58,702 nucleotides of DNA from Candidatus Omnitrophota bacterium (GTDB taxonomy: Bacteria > Omnitrophota > Gorgyraeia > Gygaellales > Profunditerraquicolaceae), in assembly GCA_028717885.1 (NCBI GenBank), contig JAQUMX010000008.1:1-58702 (forward strand), in the 5' to 3' direction. The notes under the pieces were generated by a model. That model did no database searches, was not told where the DNA came from, and worked only from the letters and a program-made list of their open reading frames with translations. Of this stretch, positions 9,416-17,107 are shown piece after piece. The translations under genes and the position numbers were made by a program. The first letter of the stretch is position 1. Each line of letters starts with the position of its first letter.

Positions 9416-9504
9416 GATTTTATGGTTTCGCTTCCGCGTGCTGTCCCGCGCTAGATTTAATACTGTAGCGGGACTAATGCACGCTCCAGCAAAACCATAA
9501 AATC
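9416..9504. repeat. Composite palindrome (about 89 nt) downstream of the SIR2-like gene
   Basis: Perfect 13-bp outer arms GATTTTATGGTTT (9416-9428) and AAACCATAAAATC (9492-9504) enclose two further nested stems (CGTGC/GCACG, and GTCCCG..CTA with TAG..CGGGAC). Small bulges separate the stems. No T-run follows on the minus strand, so it is not a simple terminator. The rest of 9339-9539 holds only the left terminal repeat and AT-rich sequence. Confidence 0.6.
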
Positions 9505-9539
9505 TACTCAAAATTATTCAGAATTAAGTAATATATCCT

Positions 9540-10448
9540 TTAATTCCTAAAGGGATCAAATTCATTCATTAAAAAATCATAGACCTTTACTGAAGAAAAT
9601 CGAATTATTTCATCACCAAAGATATTATTAACCATCCTTTGTTGAACAAGAGGAAGATTATAACTTGTACTAAATACTTTATTACATTTTGAAATTAAAC
9701 TTATATTCAATTTTCTTAAATTAATCTCGTCATGCCCAAACCCTAAAAAATAAATACATTCTGCCTTTTCAATAATCTGATATACTTCATTTAAAACTTT
9801 AATTTCATCATTAGGAAGAATCATCTTTTCTGCAATTTCAAATATATTTGGGATAAATCCTCTACTCGCAAATGAACACCCCTCTCGAGAATCTTCCCAA
9901 GGTAACATATGAATTCTTCCATGAAGATGAATTATCGGTACTTTCTTTAGAAGAGACAATATTACACTTTGATTTTTTTCTCCATAATCATTTAATAACT
10001 GATTAAATAAGAAATGTTCAAGCGAACGATCATAGTTGAAAGTAAGGATACTAAGTTTATTCATTCCAAAATTTTCTAAATTGGGGTATCCGCAAATCAG
10101 TTTATATAAAATTTTGTACCACGAATCACTTTGAAAAATAGAATTATCGTCTTCGCAATCTGTGATTATCTTCGCAATTGCTACTTTACCAAGAGTTTGA
10201 TATTCTTTTGAGCTTTTAGCTAAAAATCTATCTATCGTTAAAGCCCTGTCTCTCCTTAAGTCTTGAATGAATGCTGGAATAAAATCCTCCATTCCTGGTC
10301 GAAACCCGTACCCCTTCTTTAATGCTTCTTTAAAGTTAGGATTTGATAGAACATGTAAAACTCTAATTTTTAAATCTTCGCCAAGCGGATAGCCAAAATC
10401 AACACTAGCTCCTGCCCCAAGAATTAAGACGGTATTCGTATCAATCAT
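9540..10448 (-). CDS. SIR2-like NAD-binding protein, candidate defence NADase
   Basis: The 302-aa protein begins MIDTNTVLILGAGASVDFGY; GAGAS at residues 11-15 is the NAD-binding loop of the SIR2 fold. TFNYD (136-140) and IHLHGRIH (173-180) supply the Asn and His positions used for NAD cleavage, and YFLGFGHDE (233-241) fits the SIR2_2-type C-terminal part. Such SIR2-like domains act as NAD-depleting effectors in several anti-phage systems (Thoeris ThsA, DSR, SIR2-HerA). Here it stands alone: no partner ATPase, TIR or Argonaute gene is adjacent. Its AT-rich composition differs clearly from neighbours and it lies inside a terminal-repeat-bounded unit, which suggests transfer. Whether it defends the cell is inference. 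Confidence 0.75.
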   Translation of the reverse strand: MIDTNTVLILGAGASVDFGYPLGEDLKIRVLHVLSNPNFKEALKKGYGFRPGMEDFIPAFIQDLRRDRALTIDRFLAKSSKEYQTLGKVAIAKIITDCEDDNSIFQSDSWYKILYKLICGYPNLENFGMNKLSILTFNYDRSLEHFLFNQLLNDYGEKNQSVILSLLKKVPIIHLHGRIHMLPWEDSREGCSFASRGFIPNIFEIAEKMILPNDEIKVLNEVYQIIEKAECIYFLGFGHDEINLRKLNISLISKCNKVFSTSYNLPLVQQRMVNNIFGDEIIRFSSVKVYDFLMNEFDPFRN

Positions 10449-10542
10449 AGCTAATTTATTCCTGAATAAATAACTAAAATCTTACTTTAGCGAGTGACGA
10501 GGCGCGTTTAAATCCGGTCACTCCGAAATACTTTTACAATGA

Positions 10543-10784
10543 ATCTGGGCGCTTTGTCGAGCGAAATGGAGCTTTTAGGCAAAGCAGCTCGAGCATTTTT
10601 GGGAATCCCGAGGTCAACGCTTTAGCGTTGACAATCTCGGGACGGCGATGCTGTTCGAGCGCCGAGCGAGAGCGCGAGGCGCGAGTTCAGCAGCCGCCAA
10701 AAATGCGAGAGACCTTTGCCGGCACCCGCCACGATTTATGGCGGGGGCAAAAGCGACCTTGAGCGAGAGAAAGCGGACAGATCC
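10543..10784. repeat. Large imperfect GC-rich palindrome upstream of the SIR2-like gene
   Basis: The 354-nt gap 10449-10802 has no gene. It holds a hairpin GAGTGAC (10492-10498)/GTCACTC (10518-10524). Then comes a roughly 240-nt imperfect palindrome with outer arms near 10546-10580 and 10745-10784, middle arms near 10578-10602 and 10696-10720 (GGCAAAG and GCATTTTTGG matched on both sides), and a central hairpin 10606-10642. That central hairpin pairs TCCCGAG with CTCGGGA and GTCAACGCT with AGCGTTGAC around a TT loop. The centre-right part is rich in GAGCG/GCGAG words. Confidence 0.6.
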
Positions 10785-10802
10785 ATTTAAATATCAAAGA
10801 AA

Positions 10803-11687
10803 CTAAATCAGCTTCTTATCGTCCTTGGACGATTCTTTCCTTAATGGCAACACACCGGCCATTTCGCCGATAACATTTACTAATTCTGTATTCGAAGGAA
10901 TGACGATTTTCGCGTTATTTGCTAAAGCATGCTCGACAGTTTCAAGCTTGCGTAAGACCTGTGCATTACCGACAAAATAATGCTCGGCAGCTTCGTTCAC
11001 TAATTTAATTGCCTCGGCTTCGCCTTCTGCCTGCAATATTCTTGCCTGCTTAATACCTTCAGCCTTCTTGATCTCCGCGCGCTTTTGCCCGTCAGCTGCG
11101 GTTTCCGTGGCGGTGGCAAAATCAACGGCTGCGATCTTTTCGTTTTCCGCTTTGACTACTTTGTTCATCGTCTCCTGCACGTCTTTGGGCGGATCGATCT
11201 CTTTTAATTCCGTGCGCACGATTTCGATTCCCCAGTTGGCAGTTTCCTGCATCAGGGTATTATGCAATTCCGCGTTGATTTTTCCGCGCTCGCTATTTGC
11301 CGATTTTAAGGTAAGCGTGCCGATAATATTCCTTAAGGTGGTGCGCGCTAAATTCACAATCTGGTATTGATAATTAAAAACATTATATATCGAGCTCTTT
11401 ACACTTTGTTCGGTAGATGTCACTTTAAAATAAACCTGAGCGTCAACCTTGGCATTCAAGTTATCATTGGTAATAATTTCCTGCGGCTCGGCATCCACCA
11501 TTTGTTCGGTAATATTCACCAGGTAGATATTTTCGATCACCGGAAAAATCCAATTAAACCCCGGGTTGGCAAAACGGTTGTATTTACCGAATCTTTCGAT
11601 CAACCCGCGGTGCGTTGGGCGCACGATCCTGATGCCTGCCAAAAAAACTACCAGTACGATGATGCCGATAAGATACCAGATATTCAT
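10803..11687 (-). CDS. SPFH/Band 7 (stomatin-like) membrane protein
   Basis: This 294-aa protein has one N-terminal membrane segment (residues 4-21, WYLIGIIVLVVFLAGI). The stomatin signature follows: RPTHRGLIERFGKYNRFANP, then FPVIENIYLVNITEQMVDAE, and NLNAKVDAQVYFKVT. A helical C-terminal part (AEIKKAEGIKQARILQAEGE) is typical of SPFH oligomers. The family organises membrane microdomains and often works with an NfeD protein or the FtsH protease. No NfeD is beside it here; an FtsH-type gene lies at 24010. Upstream of its start (GGAGGGAG ribosome-binding site) is a dispersed palindrome (11712-11740), then purM. Confidence 0.92.
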   Translation of the reverse strand: MNIWYLIGIIVLVVFLAGIRIVRPTHRGLIERFGKYNRFANPGFNWIFPVIENIYLVNITEQMVDAEPQEIITNDNLNAKVDAQVYFKVTSTEQSVKSSIYNVFNYQYQIVNLARTTLRNIIGTLTLKSANSERGKINAELHNTLMQETANWGIEIVRTELKEIDPPKDVQETMNKVVKAENEKIAAVDFATATETAADGQKRAEIKKAEGIKQARILQAEGEAEAIKLVNEAAEHYFVGNAQVLRKLETVEHALANNAKIVIPSNTELVNVIGEMAGVLPLRKESSKDDKKLI

Positions 11688-11711
11688 CGCTCCCTCCTTC
11701 GTAGTTAACGA

Positions 11712-11740
11712 ACACCGGCCAATCAGATATGGCCGGGTGT
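11712..11740 (-). repeat. Dispersed palindromic repeat, copy 1
   Basis: On the minus strand ACACCCGGCC and GGCCGGTGT pair around the loop ATATCTGATT. It lies 25 nt upstream of the SPFH start codon. Related copies with the same orientation relative to the loop occur at 23781-23809, 28968-28998 and 42283-42311. Confidence 0.7.
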
Positions 11741-11742
11741 CA

Positions 11743-12759
11743 TCATACTATCTCTACCTTTTTACTCCCCCTAACTACTTCTCCGATAATTGAGGATTTG
11801 ATCTTTTGCTGGGTTAACCTGGCTGTAGTGACTTTAAGATAATCCGGATCCACAATTATTACCATACCAATACCCATATTTAAGGTGTGATAAATCTCCC
11901 GGTCCTGGATATCCCCGCGATTTTGGATCACCTGAAAGATTTTGGGCACTACCCAGGAATCCTTTTCAATAATCACATCCAGATGATGCGGCAATATTCT
12001 GGCGATTTTATCGTAAAAAGCTCCTCCGGTAATATGCGCAATCCCCTTAATGGCATTGCGCTGTGCCGTAGAAGCATTATTTAATAATGCAAGAATAGGT
12101 TTTACATATATGCGCGTCGGGGTCAATAATTCCTGCGAAAGCTTAATCAGTTCATTCTGCGAAAAAACGCTTCTTACTAACGAATAGCCGTTGGAATGTA
12201 TGCCGCTGGAAGCTAAGCCAATCACAATATCTCCGGCCTTGATATTCGAGCCATCGATAATTTTCTTTCTCTCCACCACTCCCACGCAAAAGCCCGCGAT
12301 ATCGTATTCGCCTTCTTTGTACATTCCCGGCATCTGCGCGGTTTCTCCGCCTATTAAAGCGCAGTCTGATTCGATACACCCGCGGTTTAGGCCTTTGATC
12401 AGATTAACCAGGGTTGCAGAACTTACCTTGCTATAAGCAATATAATCCAGGAAAAATAAGGGCTGCGCTCCGGTGCAAAGAATATCATTCACATTCATTG
12501 CTACCGCGTCAATACCCACAGTATCATGCTTATCCACTAAAAAAGCGACCTTTAATTTTGTTCCGACTCCGTCTGCGGAAGAAACCAGTACCGGCTCGCG
12601 GAATTTTCCTTCCGGGATGCTAAAAAAACTGCCAAACCCTCCGATATCCTTTAATACGCCTTTACGGAAGGATTTTCTTACCAATGGCTTGATGCGGTTC
12701 TTAAAAATAGTCGCTGCGCTGATATCTACGCCGGAACTCTTGTAAGTGATTTTGCTCAT
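11743..12759 (-). CDS. purM: Phosphoribosylformylglycinamidine cyclo-ligase (AIR synthetase)
   Basis: The 338-aa protein shows SSADGVGTKLKVAFLVDKHD, TGAQPLFFLDYIAYSKV, LIGGETAQMPGMYKEGEYDI and GLASSGIHSNGYSLVRSVF, all classic PurM motifs of the PurM/SelD/HypE superfamily. It closes the imidazole ring, making AIR from FGAM with ATP. Length and order are standard. Its ATG overlaps the stop of purF by 4 nt. Confidence 0.97.
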   Translation of the reverse strand: MSKITYKSSGVDISAATIFKNRIKPLVRKSFRKGVLKDIGGFGSFFSIPEGKFREPVLVSSADGVGTKLKVAFLVDKHDTVGIDAVAMNVNDILCTGAQPLFFLDYIAYSKVSSATLVNLIKGLNRGCIESDCALIGGETAQMPGMYKEGEYDIAGFCVGVVERKKIIDGSNIKAGDIVIGLASSGIHSNGYSLVRSVFSQNELIKLSQELLTPTRIYVKPILALLNNASTAQRNAIKGIAHITGGAFYDKIARILPHHLDVIIEKDSWVVPKIFQVIQNRGDIQDREIYHTLNMGIGMVIIVDPDYLKVTTARLTQQKIKSSIIGEVVRGSKKVEIV

Positions 12760-14225
12760 TTTCTCCTCGGTTTTTTATGGCTTAAGATTTCCCCCTGTCC
12801 GCAACAATGCTCTTCCAGGGAAAATTTGCTGTAGCGCTTTTCCGCTATGATCGGGTATTTTCCCGACCAACAGGCAGTGCAATAAAAATTCCGCGCGCTC
12901 TTCAGGCAATTCAACATCCCATCCAGGCTTAAATAACCTAAAGTATCTACCTCAAGGTATTTCCTGATCTGCTCTAAGGAATCGTATTTATTGGCGATCA
13001 ATTCATTGGAACGGTGGAAATCGATCCCGTAAAAACATGGGAAACGGTGCGGCGGGCAGGAAATGCGCAAATGCACTTCCCTTGCTCCGGCGCGGCGTAG
13101 ATTACGCACACGGATCTTGGAAGTAGTCCCGCGCACAATCGAATCATCCACTACGATAATACGTTTTCCTTTTAAGATATCCCGCAGTAAATTGAATTTT
13201 ACCCGTACGCCTAAATCGCGGCTATCCTGCACCGGCTGGATAAAGGTACGCCCCACGTAATGGTTTCTGATAATCCCCATCTCCAAAGGAATCCCTGATT
13301 CCGCAGCATAACCTAAAGCCGCGGAATACCCGGAATCGGGGACCGGCACGACAAAATCCGCATCCACCGGATGCTCCCTGGCTAATTGCTCGCCGAGCCT
13401 GCGCCGTACTGCATGCACAGTCTCGCCAAAGACAATCGAATCCGGCCGGGAAAAATAAACATGCTCAAAGGTGCAAAAACTGAATTTATTTTTATGCTGC
13501 AGTTCTTTGGGCCTGACTGATTTAATTGAATCATTTTTTATGAAAACGATTTCTCCCGGCTCAACCTCGCGGATGTATTTTGCACCGATTAAATCAAGAG
13601 CGCAGGTTTCCGAAGCCAGGCACCAGGAATTTTTTAATTTGCCTAAAACCAGCGGCCGGAAGCCGTAAGGGTCCCTTGCTCCGATCATCGTGGACTTATC
13701 CATCATGATCAAAGAATACGCGCCCTTAATTCTTTTTAAGGCGTAAATTAAGCTTGCCCCCAGGTCGCGCGATTTATTCCTTGCCATCAAATGGATAATA
13801 ATCTCCGAATCCGTAGTAGTCTGAAAGATTGACCCGGTCCTCTCCAAGCTTTGGCGCAGCTGCAAAGAATTAACCAAATTGCCGTTATGGGCAATACAGA
13901 TCGAGCCCTTGGCATAATCAATTAAAAGCGGCTGGGAATTTTTTAAGACGCTTGAGCCGGTAGTGGAATAACGCACATGGCCAACACTCATCGTACCCTT
14001 AAGCTTATTCAAAACCTGCTCACTAAAAACGTCGCTTACTAGCCCCATTTCTTTATGCAGGGAAAGCACGCCGTTATTACAGGAAACAATTCCGCAGGCT
14101 TCCTGGCCGCGGTGCTGCAACGCATAAAGCCCCAGGTAGGTTAACCAGCTGGCATGCCGGTTATTGACTATACCGAAGAGCCCACAGTATTCTTTTGGCG
14201 CGCAATCGAGACTTTTTTTGTACAT
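12756..14225 (-). CDS. purF: Amidophosphoribosyltransferase (catalytic PurF)
   Basis: The 489-aa protein starts with a 13-residue propeptide, MYKKSLDCAPKEY, followed by CGLFGIV. Cys14 would be the N-terminal nucleophile after processing, as in the Bacillus enzyme. Other landmarks are ALQHRGQEACGIVS, VGHVRYSTTGSS, the PRPP loop IIVVDDSIVRGTTSK near residue 358, and the cluster cysteines in FPCFYGIDF and FYCTACWSGKYP. The last two suggest a [4Fe-4S]-containing, oxygen-sensitive PurF. Its start lies 58 nt inside the 3' end of the upstream PurF paralogue, read in another frame. No alternative ATG occurs before Cys14, so the overlap looks real. Confidence 0.96.
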   Translation of the reverse strand: MYKKSLDCAPKEYCGLFGIVNNRHASWLTYLGLYALQHRGQEACGIVSCNNGVLSLHKEMGLVSDVFSEQVLNKLKGTMSVGHVRYSTTGSSVLKNSQPLLIDYAKGSICIAHNGNLVNSLQLRQSLERTGSIFQTTTDSEIIIHLMARNKSRDLGASLIYALKRIKGAYSLIMMDKSTMIGARDPYGFRPLVLGKLKNSWCLASETCALDLIGAKYIREVEPGEIVFIKNDSIKSVRPKELQHKNKFSFCTFEHVYFSRPDSIVFGETVHAVRRRLGEQLAREHPVDADFVVPVPDSGYSAALGYAAESGIPLEMGIIRNHYVGRTFIQPVQDSRDLGVRVKFNLLRDILKGKRIIVVDDSIVRGTTSKIRVRNLRRAGAREVHLRISCPPHRFPCFYGIDFHRSNELIANKYDSLEQIRKYLEVDTLGYLSLDGMLNCLKSARNFYCTACWSGKYPIIAEKRYSKFSLEEHCCGQGEILSHKKPRRK

Positions 14226-15637
14226 GTTTTCTCTCCGTTTTTATTGGGATAATTGCCTGTCCAGCAATAAACGCAAAGGTTTTCTTTTGGTAAGCCAATG
14301 GCATTGACCATATCTTCCAATTTCTGGTATTTTAGAGTGGCTACCCCCAAATCCTCGGTAATCCATTGCACCATTCTTTTATGTTTAGGAGAATCTTCAT
14401 TGATATAAGCTGAGACATCTTCGATATCCTTGCCTTCCAGCGCCTTGATTGCCCGGCGCGCTGCCAATTCATTGATATTGCGCGTGGAAAAATTGAATTT
14501 GCAGGGGAACATCAGAGGCGGGCAGGCAATGCGGAAATGAATTTCTTTTATACCGCATTCGCGCAGCTTCTGAATCGTATAATTTTTTAATTGCGTGCCG
14601 CGCACGATCGAATCATCGCAGAAAACAATACGCTTGCCTTTGATGATTTCCGGGATCGGCAAAAGTTTCATCCTGGCAACTAAATCTCTTCTCTGCTGTG
14701 AAGCAGGAATGTAGCTACGGTCAAACCCGGGCGTATATTTGACGAGCGGCCTACGGAAAGGAATCTTTGCTTCCATGGCATAGCCGATAGCGTGGGTCGT
14801 GCCGGAATCAGGAATCCCTGCTGCCATATCTGCTTCCAGATGATCACGCTTTGCCAGGCACCTGCCGCATTTTTCCCGTACTGCTTCCACATTGATCCCT
14901 TCATAAGAAGAAGCGGGAAACCCCGTATAAATCCAGAGAAAGGAACAAATCTGATTGCATGCTTCGGCCTTACGTAAAGCTTTAATGCCGGTTTCGCTTA
15001 ATAAAATAATTTCGCCCGGCTGGGTTTCCTTAATGGTTTTAAAACCTAAATTGCTAAAAGCTGTGGTTTCCGTGGTTACGGAAAAAACTCCCTCGCGCTC
15101 GCCGATAATCAAAGGGCTGTAGCCTAACCTGTCCCTGGCGATATAAATGCCTTCGGCATTCATCAGCAGCAATGAACATGACCCTTCGATTTTTTCAAAC
15201 ATCTGCTCAATGCCGCCAATCAAGCTCTTACCCTGGATAATTAATTTAGCGACTAATTCCGTTAAATTAACTTTGCCGTCGGTAATCTCGCTGAAAGAAT
15301 ACCCCTGCTCGTAAAGGCCCTGCGCCAGCTTATCCGCATTATCAATAAAGCCGTTAGTTACAATGGCAAATGGCCCGAAACGCGAATTGATTACGATCGG
15401 CTGCTCATCTTTGGCGCTGATCACTCCCAGGCCTTTATTGCCCTGCATCTTCTGATAATCTTCGTAAAACTTGGTCTTAAACTGGCTGCCCCTGATATCG
15501 TGGATTTTGCGTACCAGGTTATCCGCCTGCACTGCCAATCCGGCAAACTGCGCACCTAAATGGGAATGGTAATCCGTGCCGTAAAATAAATCCTCAAGGC
15601 AATCCTTTTTGGAAACCACACCGAAAATCCCGCTCAT
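14168..15637 (-). CDS. PurF-like paralogue lacking the N-terminal catalytic Cys
   Basis: This 489-aa protein has the full two-domain PurF layout but begins MSGIFGVVSKKDCLEDLFYG, with Ser where the glutaminase nucleophile Cys should be. GIPDSGTTHAIGYAMEAKIP and the PRPP loop IVFCDDSIVRGTQLKN are present, as is a cluster-type LCVYCWTGNYP. Similar Ser-2 PurF-like proteins occur in Bacteroidetes and related groups, where they are annotated as amidophosphoribosyltransferases. Without Cys it may use ammonia, act as a regulatory subunit of the adjacent PurF, or do something else. It shares an operon with purQ (15 nt upstream) and purF (58-nt overlap). Confidence 0.85.
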   Translation of the reverse strand: MSGIFGVVSKKDCLEDLFYGTDYHSHLGAQFAGLAVQADNLVRKIHDIRGSQFKTKFYEDYQKMQGNKGLGVISAKDEQPIVINSRFGPFAIVTNGFIDNADKLAQGLYEQGYSFSEITDGKVNLTELVAKLIIQGKSLIGGIEQMFEKIEGSCSLLLMNAEGIYIARDRLGYSPLIIGEREGVFSVTTETTAFSNLGFKTIKETQPGEIILLSETGIKALRKAEACNQICSFLWIYTGFPASSYEGINVEAVREKCGRCLAKRDHLEADMAAGIPDSGTTHAIGYAMEAKIPFRRPLVKYTPGFDRSYIPASQQRRDLVARMKLLPIPEIIKGKRIVFCDDSIVRGTQLKNYTIQKLRECGIKEIHFRIACPPLMFPCKFNFSTRNINELAARRAIKALEGKDIEDVSAYINEDSPKHKRMVQWITEDLGVATLKYQKLEDMVNAIGLPKENLCVYCWTGNYPNKNGEKTCTKKVSIARQKNTVGSSV

Positions 15638-15652
15638 TGGGCCTCTCCCCCT

Positions 15653-16438
15653 CTAAAGAAGTTTTTTCGCGTAATCTACGCCATTCTGAAAAATCTGCAA
15701 ACCATCGCCTGATTTTTTGTTTTTTCCGGCTGCACTCCAGCAAGGATGCTGCACATTCAATTGATGCCTTTCCGGATGCGGCATTAAACCTAAAATCCTT
15801 CCGGTCGCATCGCATATTCCGGCGATATTATCAATTGCGCCATTAGGATTATCCGGATAGCCGCTTAAATCCCCTTGTTTGTCGCAATACTGAAAAACGA
15901 TTTGCTGATTCTTTTTTAGCCTTTCCAATACCGATTTTTCTTTAACTACGAATTTGCCTTCTCCGTGCGCCACGGGAAGATAAATTACCTGCGGCAAATT
16001 CTTCGTCCAGATACATTTTGTTTTTACTGCGCGTAAATATGTCCAACGGTCTTCGAACTTCCCCGAATCATTGGTGATTAAACTTGCTTCCTGCGTAAAA
16101 TCCTTATTACCCGGGAGTAACCCCGCCTTAACCAGGATCTGAAAACCATTGCAAATACCGATAATCAATTTGCCCTGGCTAACAAAATCTTTTATTTGGT
16201 TGGCCAATTTACACTTTAATTCGTTAGCCAAAATTTTTCCCGCGGCAATATCATCACCGTAAGAAAAACCTCCGGGGAAAGCCAAAATCTGGTAATCCTC
16301 TAACTGCTTTTCCCAGCCGATCAAACGGTTTACATGCACTAACTCGGTTTCTGCGCCTGCCGTTTTAAAAGCAAAAGCAGTTTCCTTGTCGCAATTTGTT
16401 CCCGCGGTCCTTAAAATACAAACACGGACTTTTCTCAT
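15653..16438 (-). CDS. purQ: FGAM synthase glutaminase subunit PurQ
   Basis: The 261-aa class I glutamine amidotransferase has the PurQ start VRVCILRTAGTNCDKETAFA, AFPGGFSYGDDIAAGKI, the nucleophile elbow LIIGICNGFQILVKAG (Cys near 96) and the C-terminal LMPHPERH. It supplies ammonia to the PurL subunit encoded two genes upstream. It abuts the LOG gene: the LOG stop and the purQ start are adjacent. The product is slightly longer than Bacillus PurQ (227 aa), matching the Thermotoga/archaeal-like long form. Confidence 0.95.
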   Translation of the reverse strand: MRKVRVCILRTAGTNCDKETAFAFKTAGAETELVHVNRLIGWEKQLEDYQILAFPGGFSYGDDIAAGKILANELKCKLANQIKDFVSQGKLIIGICNGFQILVKAGLLPGNKDFTQEASLITNDSGKFEDRWTYLRAVKTKCIWTKNLPQVIYLPVAHGEGKFVVKEKSVLERLKKNQQIVFQYCDKQGDLSGYPDNPNGAIDNIAGICDATGRILGLMPHPERHQLNVQHPCWSAAGKNKKSGDGLQIFQNGVDYAKKLL

Positions 16439-17095
16439 CTAATGTTTTTGGTAAAAATTCCGGATTGCCTTTACCACATCTTCCGGCTTATCTACTATGG
16501 TAAAAATATCCAGGTCATGAGGGCTGATATTACCGATCCTTAAAACCACCTTACGCAGCCACTCGACCATCCCTTTCCAATATTCGCTGCCCAGCAGCAC
16601 TACCGGGAATTTCGGGATGCGTTTGGTCTGGATCAGGTTTATGGCCTCGAAGAACTCATCCAATGTGCCGTACCCGCCCGGCATGATCACGAATGCCTTG
16701 GCGTATTTGACAAACATTACCTTGCGCACGAAAAAATAACGGAAATCCAAAAGCGTATCCACGTATTTATTAGGTTTTTGTTCCGAGGGAATCTGGATAT
16801 TTAGGCCAATGGACTGGCCCTTAGCGCGCCGGGCGCCTTTATTCCCTGCTTCCATAATCCCGGGGCCGCTTCCGGTAATTACGGCGTAACCTGCTTTTGC
16901 CAATTGATAAGCAGTTTCCTCGGCGAGCTTGTAATATTTGTTTGCTGGTTTTAACCTGCTGGAGCCGAAAATAGAAACCGCTTGCCCTATATCCGAAAGG
17001 GTTTCAAAACCATCCACGAATTCGGACATAATGCGAAACATCCGCCAGGTGTCTTCTTTGGTAAAGTCGTCTTTGATCATCTTATATCTCTGCAT
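16439..17095 (-). CDS. LOG family protein (nucleoside-5'-monophosphate phosphoribohydrolase type)
   Basis: The 218-aa Rossmann-fold protein carries VITGSGPGIMEAGNKGARRA near 75-94 and the diagnostic MPGGYGTLDEFFEAI (PGGxGTxxE) near 150. LOG enzymes remove ribose-5-phosphate from nucleoside monophosphates; the plant members activate cytokinins, and the bacterial role is mostly nucleotide salvage or unknown. It lies between purL and purQ in the purine operon, so a purine-monophosphate salvage or housekeeping role is a reasonable guess. Length fits the TIGR00730-type family. Confidence 0.88.
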   Translation of the reverse strand: MQRYKMIKDDFTKEDTWRMFRIMSEFVDGFETLSDIGQAVSIFGSSRLKPANKYYKLAEETAYQLAKAGYAVITGSGPGIMEAGNKGARRAKGQSIGLNIQIPSEQKPNKYVDTLLDFRYFFVRKVMFVKYAKAFVIMPGGYGTLDEFFEAINLIQTKRIPKFPVVLLGSEYWKGMVEWLRKVVLRIGNISPHDLDIFTIVDKPEDVVKAIRNFYQKH

Positions 17096-17107
17096 AGGTT
17101 CCTCCCT

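Larger units (their letters stand above)
9351..10784. mobile_element. Putative mobile element carrying a SIR2-like gene, with 19-bp terminal inverted repeats
   Basis: The left end GAATCTGTCCGTTTTCTTT (9351-9369) and the reverse complement of the right end GGATCTGTCCGCTTTCTCT (10766-10784) match at 16 of 19 positions as inverted repeats. Between them lie one AT-rich gene and two GC-rich palindromic regions. The unit interrupts an otherwise continuous minus-strand run of housekeeping genes. I see no transposase or integrase and no clear target-site duplication, so this would be a non-autonomous element or a decayed remnant. The boundaries are what I see; mobility is inference. Confidence 0.5.

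Noticed and set aside
9351-10784. Integron gene cassette with attC sites
   Set aside because: The palindromes look attC-like in shape, but the canonical GTTRRRY/RYYYAAC core words are absent, the end repeats are inverted and not direct, and there is no integrase.
14168-15637. Second PurF as a pseudogene
   Set aside because: The frame is intact at full length with a conserved PRPP loop and Cys pairs. Ser at position 2 recurs in a known subfamily, so it is a real divergent paralogue.
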